A stretch of 35,291 bases of DNA. It comes from Flavobacteriales bacterium. Its GTDB lineage: Bacteria > Bacteroidota > Bacteroidia > Flavobacteriales_E > Vicingaceae. Of this stretch, positions 8,276 through 15,992 are shown in pieces (the first letter of the stretch is position 1; the number at the start of each line of letters is the position of its first letter). The position numbers and the translations under genes are program-made. The stretch is from positions 1 to 35,291 of the forward strand of contig JADYZM010000041.1 of the NCBI GenBank assembly GCA_020853105.1, read 5' to 3'. The notes under the pieces were generated by a model, which did no database searches, had not been told where the DNA came from, and saw nothing but the letters and a program-made list of their open reading frames with translations.

Positions 8276-8278
8276 ATT

Positions 8279-8716
8279 TTGAAACATTTTCTATTTGCTT
8301 TAACCGTATTAATTTTTCTATCATTGGCTTGCACGAACTCAAGTGAGGAGAAAAAAATTTATTCTGTATATGGAATTGGTCCCTATCAAAAAATTTCTCT
8401 ATCACAAATCAATGATTCAATTATGCAAACAGGAAAAAAACTTTTTGATAAAAATTGTAGCTCTTGCCACACCATGGAATATAAAAATTCAGGCCCAGAT
8501 TTAAGTAATATTTTAGAAAGACGAACCCCTGAAAGGATAATGAATTATATGATGAACTTAGATGAAATGAAGTTAAAAGACTCTATCTCAGTTAATCTTG
8601 ATAAAAAGTACAACTCAAATTGTAAAATCATAATCAAAAATGAAAATGAGGCTTTTTCCATATTAGAATATTTTAGAATTTATCAAATCTGGTTGCATGA
8701 ATTTAATATAAAATAA
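8279..8716 (+). CDS. Small monohaem cytochrome c lipoprotein
   Basis: 145 residues from a TTG start; the lipoprotein signal peptide (FALTVLIFLSLAC, C18) begins right there. One haem c motif, C60-S-S-C63-H64, follows GKKLFDKN, the usual class I cytochrome context; M91, M92 or M97 could be the distal ligand, since NYMMNLDEM sits where family members carry it. An extra Cys lies in the C-terminal third. It is probably a periplasm-facing electron carrier. It is the last gene of the HmuY/TonB operon (3-base gap) and is followed by a strong terminator. A haem protein downstream of haem-import genes suggests either haem delivery or an electron donor to NirS; neither is shown by the sequence. Confidence 0.82.
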   Translation: MKHFLFALTVLIFLSLACTNSSEEKKIYSVYGIGPYQKISLSQINDSIMQTGKKLFDKNCSSCHTMEYKNSGPDLSNILERRTPERIMNYMMNLDEMKLKDSISVNLDKKYNSNCKIIIKNENEAFSILEYFRIYQIWLHEFNIK

Positions 8717-8749
8717 AAAAGGGAACCAAATGGTTCCCTTTAATTTTTT
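8711..8749. terminator. Bidirectional rho-independent terminator
   Basis: Perfect 11-bp stem AAAGGGAACCA / TGGTTCCCTTT (8718-8728 and 8731-8741) with T-rich flanks on both strands. It serves the operon ending at 8716 and the minus-strand lipoprotein gene ending at 8761. Confidence 0.88.
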
Positions 8750-8760
8750 GATTGCTCAAA

Positions 8761-8982
8761 CTATTTTGCAGGAGCAGCTTCAGTAGCAGCAGCAGCAGTA
8801 GTATCAGCAGCAGCAGCTTCAGCAGCAGCAGCAGCTTCAGCTTCAGCAGCAACTTGTGCATCATAAGCAGCAATTGAGTCAGCTACAACTTTCTCTTGAG
8901 CAGCAATTTCTTCAGCGCTTGGTCCACAAGCAACAACCATCATTGCAATTACAGCAAGTGGTAAAAAAATCATTTTTTTCAT
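8761..8982 (-). CDS. Small alanine-rich lipoprotein, function unknown
   Basis: 73 residues. The signal peptide MKKMIFLPLAVIAMMVVAC has a clear lipobox with C19. The mature part is low-complexity, about half Ala with Glu, Thr and Asp (AAEAEAAAAAEAAAADTT), and is probably extended or helical. It has its own promoter and terminator and does not overlap neighbouring genes, so it is likely real. I do not recognise a specific family; small lipoproteins of this sort are common in Bacteroidota and no function is proposed. Confidence 0.75.
   Translation of the reverse strand: MKKMIFLPLAVIAMMVVACGPSAEEIAAQEKVVADSIAAYDAQVAAEAEAAAAAEAAAADTTAAAATEAAPAK
8769..8857. repeat. GCA/GCT triplet-rich low-complexity tract
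   Basis: On the plus strand the tract is built of GCAGCA, CAGCAG and TCAGCAGC units, coding on the minus strand for the Ala/Glu region of the small lipoprotein. Changes in triplet number would keep the frame. Confidence 0.7.
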
Positions 8983-9014
8983 TTTCTTTAGTTATTAATT
9001 AATTTTAGGTAGGG

Positions 9015-9022
9015 CAAATGTA
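9015..9022 (-). promoter_or_regulatory. -7 element for the small lipoprotein gene
   Basis: TACATTTG on the minus strand is an exact TAnnTTTG match, 33 bases upstream of the ATG at 8982. No clear -33 element was found. Confidence 0.5.
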
Positions 9023-9230
9023 AACCATGTTTTAAATAACTTGAATAAAAAAAATAAAATTTTAATCGACTGATAATTAATTATTTATATATTTTTTTGA
9101 ATTTTAAATATATAAATACTTTAATTTTTTTTCCTAAAATGGCTGTTTTTTACCTCAAGTGTTAAAATATTGTTAAATTTATAGATTAACAAAACTTAAA
9201 CCATTCCAAATATAAGGGAAATTTATTTGT

Positions 9231-9238
9231 TAACTTTG
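9231..9238 (+). promoter_or_regulatory. -7 element for the hemA-hemC fusion gene
   Basis: TAACTTTG is an exact TAnnTTTG match ending 23 bases before the ATG. The rest of the 279-base intergenic stretch (8983-9261) is very AT-rich, with two divergent promoters and nothing else recognisable. Confidence 0.5.
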
Positions 9239-9261
9239 CTCAGAAACAGTGAATAGAAACC

Positions 9262-11454
9262 ATGGATAAAATTGTCGGAGTTGAAATAAGTCATCGTTTT
9301 GCCCCCATTTCCGTTAGAGAGCGATTAGCACTCAACAAAGAACAAACGCGAGAAGCGTTAAAAAAATTAAAAAAATACTACAAAGAAGTTTTTATCATCT
9401 CAACATGCAATAGACTATCTGTTTATGCCTACGGAACCAGTCATAATGAGATAGTTAATTTCTTTGATACTTTTGGGAATTATCGTCAATACCTTTCAAT
9501 ATTACCTGATACTGAAATTGCTGTTATTAATCTTTTTTCGACTACAGCCGGATTAGAATCTCAAGCAATCGGAGAACACCAGATTGTAGGTCAAACAAAA
9601 GATGCATTAGATATTGCAAGAGAAGAACAGACAATAGGACCGGTTTTAGATGAACTAATCCGACAATCCATTCATACCGGAAAGCGAGTTCGATTAGAAA
9701 CCAACATCGGTAAATTTTCTGCTTCACTAGCAACTGTAGGCTTTGAATTGATTACTACTCACGGTTATCTAATAAATGAAGCTACATTTTTAGTAATTGG
9801 TACAGGTAACATGGCAAATTTGGTTGCGACCATTTTAGATAGAACATCAATAAAGAAGCTCTATGTTGCCAGTCACGATTTAGAAAGAGCTAAAGAAATG
9901 GCAAAAGAATGGGGTGGTACCGCAGTTGATATGAACAATATACACCAAGCACTTGCAGAAGCAAATGTAATAATTGGAGGAACTCAAGGTGAAATTAACC
10001 TTCTTCACGAAGAAACAATGGCTACAAGTAAATGTCCTCGTGCAAATTTTGCTTTAGAAACAGGGGGAAGTAAATTATTTATTGATTTCGGAGTACCACG
10101 TAACTTCAATCCAGATTTAAAGAATCATAACAACATCTCATTATACGATTTAGATGACATCAAAAAGATTACTTATGATGGACTCTTAAAAAGATACGAT
10201 GAAATTCCCCTAGCTAAAAAAATTGTTAATCAAGAGTTAGCATGGTTTATGGTTTGGCTCAAAAACAGAAAAGTAGCCCCTGTTATTGAAGCCTATTGGA
10301 AAAATCTGGAAGACATGAGAGATGAAGAATTGGAATGGTTATTTCCTAAAATGGGCAACTTATCTGTCCATCAAAAAGAATTATTGATGCGATTTACACA
10401 TCGTTTGCTTAGAAAAATTTCAAGCCCAACCATCGACGGAATAAAAAATATTGCTCAAAACATTCATATTAAAGACAACCCAATCAATACTGCCAAACAA
10501 ATTTTAGATATTGAAAATGTTGAAATTTTTGTTCCAAAACGTAAAATTACAATAGGAACTAGAGGTAGTAAACTTGCACTTACCCAAACCAACTGGGTAG
10601 TTGAACAGTTAAAATCACTTCAACCCGACTACGAATTTGAAACTAAAATTATTAAAACCAGTGGTGATGAAGGAAACATTAATATTGTTGGAGCATTTAC
10701 CTCTGCATTGCAAAGAGCACTTTTAGCAAATGAAATTGATATTGCAATCCATAGTTTTAAAGATATTCCAACTGAGGACGTTAACGGTCTCAGAGTAATT
10801 CCTATTACAGAAAGAGAAGACTTCAGAGACGTATTAATTTCCAAATCCGGAAAAAAGTTAATGGAATTACCTTCCAGAGCAGTTATAGGAACCGGGAGTC
10901 TGAGACGTACTGCCCAATTGAAACAAATTCGTCCCGACCTGGATTACAAATTTATTCAAGGTAATGTTGACGGCAGAATTCAAAAAATGGAGGGTGGAGA
11001 ATATGATGCTATTATTCTTGCCGCTGCTGGACTGAGAAGACTCAACATGATTGATTACGCAACAGAAATATTAGATTTAAAAATAATGCTTCCTGCTGTT
11101 GGACAAGGTATTCTAGGTATTGAAATAGTTGATAAAGAGGGCTATATTTTAGATTTGGTAAAAAAATTACGTCATAATCCAACAAAATACGCAGCTGATG
11201 CTGAAAGAGCTTTTTTAATAGCTTTAGGTGGAGGATGTAACCTTCCAATAGCAGCTTATGCAAATGTTGAAGACAATGAAATTCATATCGACGGTGTTTT
11301 TACAAACGAAAATGGAACACTTTTTTCAAGAAAATCAATTACAGGCAATGTAAAAGAACGCAGAACTCTTGCTAGAACTCTTGCTTTAGAATTAAAAAAA
11401 GAGATTGAAGAAACTATAGCTAAAAATAAACTCAATGAAATCACTACTGAATGA
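9262..11454 (+). CDS. Fused glutamyl-tRNA reductase / hydroxymethylbilane synthase (HemA-HemC)
   Basis: One 730-residue frame joins two complete enzymes of tetrapyrrole synthesis. Residues 1 to about 425 are glutamyl-tRNA reductase: catalytic C49 in STCNR, AGLESQAIGEHQIVGQ, the NADP-binding VIGTGNMA and the C-terminal dimerisation helices. From about 427 to 730 is hydroxymethylbilane synthase: ITIGTRGSKLALTQT, D501 in HSFKDIPT (E. coli D84), TGSLRRTAQL, GNVDGRI, and C659 in GGGCNLP, which anchors the dipyrromethane cofactor. Each half has its usual full length. The sequence is continuous with no stop between halves. The Glu common after CNRxx is Ser here (CNRLS). It overlaps hemD by 20 bases, giving an early haem pathway operon. 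Confidence 0.93.
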   Translation: MDKIVGVEISHRFAPISVRERLALNKEQTREALKKLKKYYKEVFIISTCNRLSVYAYGTSHNEIVNFFDTFGNYRQYLSILPDTEIAVINLFSTTAGLESQAIGEHQIVGQTKDALDIAREEQTIGPVLDELIRQSIHTGKRVRLETNIGKFSASLATVGFELITTHGYLINEATFLVIGTGNMANLVATILDRTSIKKLYVASHDLERAKEMAKEWGGTAVDMNNIHQALAEANVIIGGTQGEINLLHEETMATSKCPRANFALETGGSKLFIDFGVPRNFNPDLKNHNNISLYDLDDIKKITYDGLLKRYDEIPLAKKIVNQELAWFMVWLKNRKVAPVIEAYWKNLEDMRDEELEWLFPKMGNLSVHQKELLMRFTHRLLRKISSPTIDGIKNIAQNIHIKDNPINTAKQILDIENVEIFVPKRKITIGTRGSKLALTQTNWVVEQLKSLQPDYEFETKIIKTSGDEGNINIVGAFTSALQRALLANEIDIAIHSFKDIPTEDVNGLRVIPITEREDFRDVLISKSGKKLMELPSRAVIGTGSLRRTAQLKQIRPDLDYKFIQGNVDGRIQKMEGGEYDAIILAAAGLRRLNMIDYATEILDLKIMLPAVGQGILGIEIVDKEGYILDLVKKLRHNPTKYAADAERAFLIALGGGCNLPIAAYANVEDNEIHIDGVFTNENGTLFSRKSITGNVKERRTLARTLALELKKEIEETIAKNKLNEITTE

Positions 11455-12172
11455 TATTAAAATTTTAATCCCTAGACCTATTGAACAATCTAATGATTTT
11501 GTTGATAAGCTCGTTAAATTAGGAGCTGTCCCTGTGGTATTTCCCCTCATTGAAGTTAAACCTGTCAACTCTGATTTATTAAAAACCACTTACAGCAACG
11601 AAAAATTTGACTGGTTGATTTTTACAAGTTCAGTTGCAGTAAAGAGTTTTTTTGATGTGATTTCGCCCAAGAAAGTGAGTTCAAAAATTGCAGCTGTTGG
11701 CACTCAAACTAAAGCCAATTTAGAATCGTTAGGACTTAAAGTAGATTTTATTCCATCGGCAGCAACTGCTCAAAAACTAGCAAAAGAAATTCCTATAAAA
11801 TCAAACGAAAAAGTATTAATCCCGCGTTCAAGAATAGCAAAAGATACCATTGTTGAAATTTTAGGAGCTAAAAACAAAAACATTATAGCTATTACAGCTT
11901 ACGACAATTCTCCCGTAGATTATTCAAAGGAGCAAATAGAAGAAGTGTTGAATACTCCAATTGATGTAATTACATTTACAAGCGGCTCAACTGTTGATAG
12001 TTTCATGGACTTGATTAGAAAATACAAAATAAAACTCGGAAATATCAAAAAAGTATCAATTGGACCATCCACCACAAGTACTGCAGAAAAAAGACACATG
12101 ACGATTGATTCCACAGCCGAAATTCATAATATCGACGGTTTGATTGAGGCTATTATTTCTGTAGTGAATTAA
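11435..12172 (+). CDS. hemD: Uroporphyrinogen-III synthase (HemD)
   Basis: 245 residues, normal for HemD, which closes hydroxymethylbilane with inversion of ring D to give uroporphyrinogen III. The family is poorly conserved; recognisable parts are the first strand ILIPRPIEQSNDFVDKL, the hinge region FDWLIFTSSVAVKSFF at about 65-80, AAVGTQTKANLESLG, and the second-domain strand VITFTSGSTVDSF. The assignment is firm because the gene overlaps the hemC part of the preceding fusion gene by 20 bases in another frame. Its stop codon interlocks with that of the opposite-strand kinase gene (12169-12172). Confidence 0.9.
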   Translation: MKSLLNDIKILIPRPIEQSNDFVDKLVKLGAVPVVFPLIEVKPVNSDLLKTTYSNEKFDWLIFTSSVAVKSFFDVISPKKVSSKIAAVGTQTKANLESLGLKVDFIPSAATAQKLAKEIPIKSNEKVLIPRSRIAKDTIVEILGAKNKNIIAITAYDNSPVDYSKEQIEEVLNTPIDVITFTSGSTVDSFMDLIRKYKIKLGNIKKVSIGPSTTSTAEKRHMTIDSTAEIHNIDGLIEAIISVVN

Positions 12173-13194
12173 TAAACTTTATTCAGTTTATTTAATATTT
12201 CTTTAGCTTGATGCCATTCCAATCGAGGTCCGAACTGAGTAACAACTTTTGAGGAAGCTAATGACGCCAATTTTCCGGCGTCAGCAAAACTATGTCCGTT
12301 TGTAATTCCATAAAGAAATGCTCCTGCAAATAAATCGCCTGCCCCATTGGTATCAATAGCTTGAACTTTATAAGGCTCTATATCAATAAATGTATCACCA
12401 TCAAAAATCATTGCTCCATTTTTTCCACGAGTAATTACAAATCGTTTTGCATCATGTTTCAACTGTTCACGAGCTTCAGGTAAATTATCTTTTCCAGTAT
12501 AAAGCATTGCCTCTTCTTCGTTGCAAAACAATAAATCTACACTTGCCCCAACAACAGATTGCATTTGTTCTTTAAAATATTTAACCATCGATGGATCTGA
12601 GAACGTTATAGCGGTTTTAACTCCATTTTCTTCAGCTACTTTCTTAGCATGTTTCATCGCATCAAGTCCATTATCAGAAGTAACCAAATAACCTTCCATA
12701 TATAAGTATTGAGAATCTTTCAATGCTTCTTCTTTAATTTCTGTTCTTGAATAATTTGAAGTAATGCCTAAAAAAGTATTCATTGTCCTTGAAGCATCTG
12801 CTGTAGTCATTACCAAACATTTTCCTGTAATTCCATTTTCGAGGATTTCTTTTCGCAAATTAGTTTCTACTCCATTTGCTATTAAATCTTTCATGTAAAA
12901 ATGACCTAATTCATCGTTTGCAACTTTGCATGAGTAAAAGCTTGAACCTCCAAACTGACTTACAGCTATAATTGAATTAGCAGCAGAACCACCACATTGT
13001 TTATTGCTTACACTATTTTGAATTGCATCAAAAACTCTTGTTTGATGTTCTTCATCAACTAAAGTCATTAATCCTTTTTCTATATTGTGACTTTTCAGGA
13101 ATTGCTCATCAACTTCTGTTACAATGTCCACTAAAGCGTTACCTATTCCAAACACATTATATTTTTTTCCCATCTGTAATAATTTATTATTCAA
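12169..13194 (-). CDS. PfkB-family carbohydrate kinase, adenosine kinase type
   Basis: 341 residues of the ribokinase/PfkB fold. The N-terminal motif GIGNALVDIV and the GGSAAN loop (68-73) bind the sugar, as in adenosine kinases; PfkB signature 2, DTNGAGDLFAGAF, begins at 281 with catalytic base D287. It probably phosphorylates adenosine or a related nucleoside using ATP. Translation may begin at the annotated ATG or at the second Met (residue 8, MGKKYNVFGIG), which fits the family N terminus better. It has its own promoter and converges on hemD, with overlapping stop codons and no terminator visible between them. Confidence 0.85.
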   Translation of the reverse strand: MNNKLLQMGKKYNVFGIGNALVDIVTEVDEQFLKSHNIEKGLMTLVDEEHQTRVFDAIQNSVSNKQCGGSAANSIIAVSQFGGSSFYSCKVANDELGHFYMKDLIANGVETNLRKEILENGITGKCLVMTTADASRTMNTFLGITSNYSRTEIKEEALKDSQYLYMEGYLVTSDNGLDAMKHAKKVAEENGVKTAITFSDPSMVKYFKEQMQSVVGASVDLLFCNEEEAMLYTGKDNLPEAREQLKHDAKRFVITRGKNGAMIFDGDTFIDIEPYKVQAIDTNGAGDLFAGAFLYGITNGHSFADAGKLASLASSKVVTQFGPRLEWHQAKEILNKLNKVY

Positions 13195-13235
13195 TTAATT
13201 TGAATTTCTTAGATTAAAATTTCTATTTTTTTGTG

Positions 13236-13266
13236 CAAATATAATTGTATATTTAAAAAGTTTCAA
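13236..13266 (-). promoter_or_regulatory. Promoter of the adenosine-kinase-like gene
   Basis: On the minus strand TTG (13264-13266), 20 bases, then TATATTTG (13236-13243): a good -33/-7 Bacteroidota promoter, 41 bases upstream of the first ATG. Confidence 0.6.
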
Positions 13267-13275
13267 CTAATATTG
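13245..13275 (+). promoter_or_regulatory. Candidate promoter of tRNA-Asn
   Basis: TTG (13245-13247), 20 bases, then TAATATTG (13268-13275; one mismatch to TAnnTTTG), ending 20 bases before the tRNA. It overlaps the divergent kinase promoter. Confidence 0.4.
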
Positions 13276-13295
13276 CAGCCCAATTTATTGGAAAT

Positions 13296-13369
13296 TCCTC
13301 CTTAGCTCAGTTGGTTAGAGCATCTGACTGTTAATCAGAGGGTCGCTGGTTCAAGTCCAGCAGGGGGAG
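13296..13369 (+). tRNA. tRNA-Asn (GUU anticodon)
   Basis: Acceptor arms TCCTCCT and AGGGGGA pair over 7 bp (one G-U). The D-arm contains AGCTCAGTTGGTTAGAGC. The anticodon stem TCTGA/TCAGA holds a loop with GTT, and the T-arm contains GGTTCAAGTCC. It is 74 nt long, ending with discriminator G. CCA is not fully encoded. Confidence 0.97.
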
Positions 13370-13371
13370 CA

Positions 13372-13402
13372 AAAAAAAGCCACTTTCAGTGGCTTTTTTT
13401 TT
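13372..13402 (+). terminator. Terminator after tRNA-Asn
   Basis: AAAAAAAGCCACT and AGTGGCTTTTTTT form a 13-bp stem around TTC, followed by further T. Confidence 0.9.
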
Positions 13403-13436
13403 ATAATCATAACTTTTACTTTAATTTTCTGACTGC

Positions 13437-13470
13437 AATAAAAAAAGCCTCAGAAAATTCTGAGGCTTTT
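13437..13470 (-). terminator. Terminator after tRNA-Leu
   Basis: AAAAGCCTCAGAA / TTCTGAGGCTTTT is a 13-bp stem (13443-13455 and 13458-13470) followed, on the minus strand, by a T-rich tract. It lies 8 bases downstream of the minus-strand tRNA-Leu. Confidence 0.85.
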
Positions 13471-13477
13471 GACTAAG

Positions 13478-13557
13478 TACCCGAGGCCGGAGTCGAACCG
13501 GCACTCGTTAGAACACGAGTTTGAGTCGTGCGCGTCTACCAATTCCGCCACTCGGGC
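13478..13557 (-). tRNA. tRNA-Leu (CAA anticodon)
   Basis: On the minus strand the gene begins GCCCGAGTGGCGGAATTGG (type II leucine D-arm). The anticodon loop CTCAAAC contains CAA, a short variable arm follows, then GGTTCGACTCC and the acceptor 3' strand CTCGGGT with discriminator A. The first acceptor pair is G-U. It is 80 nt long. Confidence 0.95.
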
Positions 13558-13652
13558 ATAATTTAAACTCGCTTTCGAGAGTGCGAAAATATTCAATCCT
13601 TTTTGATTATAAAAAGTTTTTTGGAATTTTTTTCAATACTTTTTGCTAAAAC

Positions 13653-13684
13653 TTTGGGTTAGAATTAATATTTTAATAAATTTG
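13653..13684 (+). promoter_or_regulatory. Promoter of prs
   Basis: TTTG (13653-13656), 20 bases, then TAAATTTG (13677-13684): both elements match the Bacteroidota consensus, 31 bases before the prs ATG. Confidence 0.7.
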
Positions 13685-13715
13685 CAGCCCTCATAATTTT
13701 TGAGCATTAAAATAG

Positions 13716-14651
13716 ATGATTACTCCAACAGTTAAAATATTCAGTGGAAGAGCTACCATGCAACTAGCGGAACAAATTGCTAAGGCTTATGGTGTTCAGT
13801 TGGGTAATGTAATCATTAACACCTTTAGTGACGGAGAGTTCCAGCCTTCATTTGAAGAATCTGTTAGAGGTGCTGATGTGTTTATTATTCAATCTACTTG
13901 TCCTCCTTCAGATAATTTAATGGAATTGTTATTGATGGTTGACGCAGCTAAACGTGCGTCTGCCAGAAGAATAGTTGCCATTATTCCCTATTTTGGATTG
14001 GCTCGTCAAGACAGAAAAGACAAACCAAGAGTTCCGATTGGAGCAAAATTAGTTGCAAACATGTTGGCAGCAGCAGGTGTAACTCGTGTTATGACCATGG
14101 ATTTACATGCTGACCAAATACAAGGTTTTTTTGAAGTACCTGTAGATCATCTTTTTGCTTCTACAATTTTCGTCCCTTATATTCAATCCTTGAACTTACC
14201 CAATTTAACAATGGCTTCACCCGATATGGGTGGCACAAAAAGAGCAAATGCTTACGCCAAATTTTTACATGCTGAAGTTGCTGTATGTTATAAACAACGA
14301 AAAAAAGCAAATGTGATTGAAGAAATGTTTTTGATTGGAGATGTTAAAGGAAGAGATGTTATACTTGTTGATGATATGGTGGATACTGCCGGCACATTGA
14401 CAAAAGCAGCAGACATCATGATTGAAAACGGAGCAACCAGCGTTCGGGCAATTGCAACCCATGCAATCCTATCAGGCAAAGCGTTTGAAAGAATCGAAAA
14501 CTCAAAACTATCTCAACTTATAGTAACAGATACTATCCCCCTTCTCCACCAAAGTGATAAAGTAAAAGTGTTGACAGTTGCTGATTTATTCTCGGATATA
14601 ATCAAAAAAGTGTTTCATCATGAATCAATAAGTAATACATTCATTTGTTAA
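13716..14651 (+). CDS. prs: Ribose-phosphate pyrophosphokinase
   Basis: 311 residues, standard for class I PRPP synthetase, which makes PRPP from ribose 5-phosphate and ATP for nucleotide, His and Trp synthesis in the cytoplasm. Visible motifs: FSDGEF (about 37-42), PYFGLARQDRK (91-101), the catalytic/flexible segment DLHADQIQGFF (129-139) and the PRPP-binding loop DVILVDDMVDTAGT (214-227). A strong promoter lies directly upstream. It is followed after 25 bases by rplY and then pth, a gene order common in bacteria. Confidence 0.97.
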   Translation: MITPTVKIFSGRATMQLAEQIAKAYGVQLGNVIINTFSDGEFQPSFEESVRGADVFIIQSTCPPSDNLMELLLMVDAAKRASARRIVAIIPYFGLARQDRKDKPRVPIGAKLVANMLAAAGVTRVMTMDLHADQIQGFFEVPVDHLFASTIFVPYIQSLNLPNLTMASPDMGGTKRANAYAKFLHAEVAVCYKQRKKANVIEEMFLIGDVKGRDVILVDDMVDTAGTLTKAADIMIENGATSVRAIATHAILSGKAFERIENSKLSQLIVTDTIPLLHQSDKVKVLTVADLFSDIIKKVFHHESISNTFIC

Positions 14652-14676
14652 TCATTAACCATTTATAAAAAAAACC

Positions 14677-15273
14677 ATGAAATCAATAGCATTAAAAGGT
14701 AACAAAAGATCTGAAATAGGCTCAACTGATGCTAAAACCCTTAGACAAGTTAAAAAAATTCCGGCTGTTCTTTACGGCGGAAAAGAAAATATTCATTTTT
14801 CAGTAGATGAAATTTCTTTTGACAAAATCATCAATTCACCTGATGTATATTTTGTTAATCTTGACATTGACGGAACAAGTTTTAAAGCAATCATCAAAGA
14901 TGTTCAATATCATCCAACATCTGACAAAGCTTTACACGTTGACTTTTTAGAAGTAATACCTGGTAAATCTGTTACTCTCACACTCCCTATTAAAGTTACA
15001 GGTTCTTCAAAAGCAATTTTAGCAGGAGGTAAACTACGAATTGTTACTAGAAGATTACGTGTTAGAGGTCTTGCAGAAGCATTACCAGAATTTATTCCTA
15101 TTGACATTACAGAGTTAGCAATAGGACAAGCAGTGAAAGTTGCTGATTTAAAAGTTAGTGGATTAACATTTTTAGATGCATCAAACGCTGTAGTTGTTGC
15201 TATTAAAATGAGTAGAGCTGCTATATCAGCTACTACTGAAGACGCTCCTGCTGCCGCTCCTGCAACAGCTTAA
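14677..15273 (+). CDS. rplY: 50S ribosomal protein L25, CTC (long) form
   Basis: 198 residues. The N-terminal L25 domain (about 1-95) has the SIALKGNKRSEIGSTDAKTLR and IPAVLYGGKE motifs and binds 5S rRNA. The TL5/CTC C-terminal beta domain (about 96-185) follows, with LRIVTRRLRVRGLAEALPEF and VDLTELAIGQAV-type sequence. The end is the Ala/Pro-rich tail usual in Bacteroidota. It sits between prs and pth, 11 bases before pth. Confidence 0.95.
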   Translation: MKSIALKGNKRSEIGSTDAKTLRQVKKIPAVLYGGKENIHFSVDEISFDKIINSPDVYFVNLDIDGTSFKAIIKDVQYHPTSDKALHVDFLEVIPGKSVTLTLPIKVTGSSKAILAGGKLRIVTRRLRVRGLAEALPEFIPIDITELAIGQAVKVADLKVSGLTFLDASNAVVVAIKMSRAAISATTEDAPAAAPATA

Positions 15274-15284
15274 TAGTATAAAAC

Positions 15285-15848
15285 ATGAAGTATTTAATTG
15301 TAGGATTGGGCAATATAGGCTCTGAATACGAAAATACTAGACACAATATAGGTTTTATGATATTGGATGCTTTAGCTAAAGCATCCAATATTTTTTTTGA
15401 AACTAACAAACTTGCATCAACCGCAACTCTAAAGTATAAAGGACGAACTTTTATTTTAATCAAGCCGTCAACTTATATGAATTTGAGTGGAAAAGCCGTG
15501 AACTACTATTTACAGCAAGAAAAAATTTCGCAAGAAAATTTATTGGTATTAACTGATGACATTGCCCTACCCTTTGGGACTATTCGCATTCGTGGAAACG
15601 GAAGCGATGGCGGTCATAACGGACTAAAAAACATCAATGAAACCCTCGGAAACTCAAACTATTCTAGGCTTCGATTTGGCGTTGGGAGTGAATTTGTAAA
15701 AGGAAAACAAATCAATCATGTTTTAGGCAATTTCACTAATGAAGAACAGCATTTACTTCCTGAACGGCTACTAAAATCATGCGAAGCAATTAAAAGTTTC
15801 TGTACAATAGGACTGAGCAGAACTATGAGTGATTTCAACGGAAAATAG
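15285..15848 (+). CDS. pth: Peptidyl-tRNA hydrolase
   Basis: 187 residues. Hydrolyses peptidyl-tRNA released by stalled ribosomes, recycling tRNA. Family motifs are complete: GLGNIG with N10, TRHNIGF with catalytic H20, KPSTYMNLSG at 60-69, D91/D92 in the place of the catalytic Asp, and GSDGGHNGLKN at 106-116. Codons 26-36 contain a perfect 32-bp palindrome directly followed by eight T, so the mRNA could form a terminator-like hairpin inside the gene (see separate entry). Last gene of the prs-rplY-pth group. Confidence 0.96.
   Translation: MKYLIVGLGNIGSEYENTRHNIGFMILDALAKASNIFFETNKLASTATLKYKGRTFILIKPSTYMNLSGKAVNYYLQQEKISQENLLVLTDDIALPFGTIRIRGNGSDGGHNGLKNINETLGNSNYSRLRFGVGSEFVKGKQINHVLGNFTNEEQHLLPERLLKSCEAIKSFCTIGLSRTMSDFNGK
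15360..15398 (+). promoter_or_regulatory. Terminator-like perfect palindrome inside pth
   Basis: Sixteen-base arms (15360-15375 and 15376-15391; the left arm ends GATGCTTTAG) are exact inverted copies with no mismatch. T continues through 15398. As RNA this gives a stem of about 14 bp closed by AGCU and followed by U8, the form of an intrinsic terminator or attenuator. The palindrome codes for residues 26-36 (ILDALAKASNI), which look ordinary for the protein. The structure is seen; attenuation is inference. Confidence 0.55.
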
Positions 15849-15942
15849 ATTATAATTTAATTCTGAAAAAAAGTTCCAATTTTATTTATATCTTATCTTA
15901 AAAAAAATTGTAAAAATCACAGATTTTTATGTTGACTTTTTA

Positions 15943-15973
15943 TTGTCTTCATTCGTTAAACGACATATATTTA
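15943..15973 (+). promoter_or_regulatory. Candidate promoter of the PaaY/TPR operon
   Basis: TTG (15943-15945), 20 bases, then TATATTTA (15966-15973), one mismatch from TAnnTTTG, 19 bases before the ATG at 15993. The spacing is right and the -7 element imperfect. No clear terminator is visible between pth and this site. Confidence 0.4.
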
Positions 15974-15992
15974 CAAAACAATAAAATTAATA

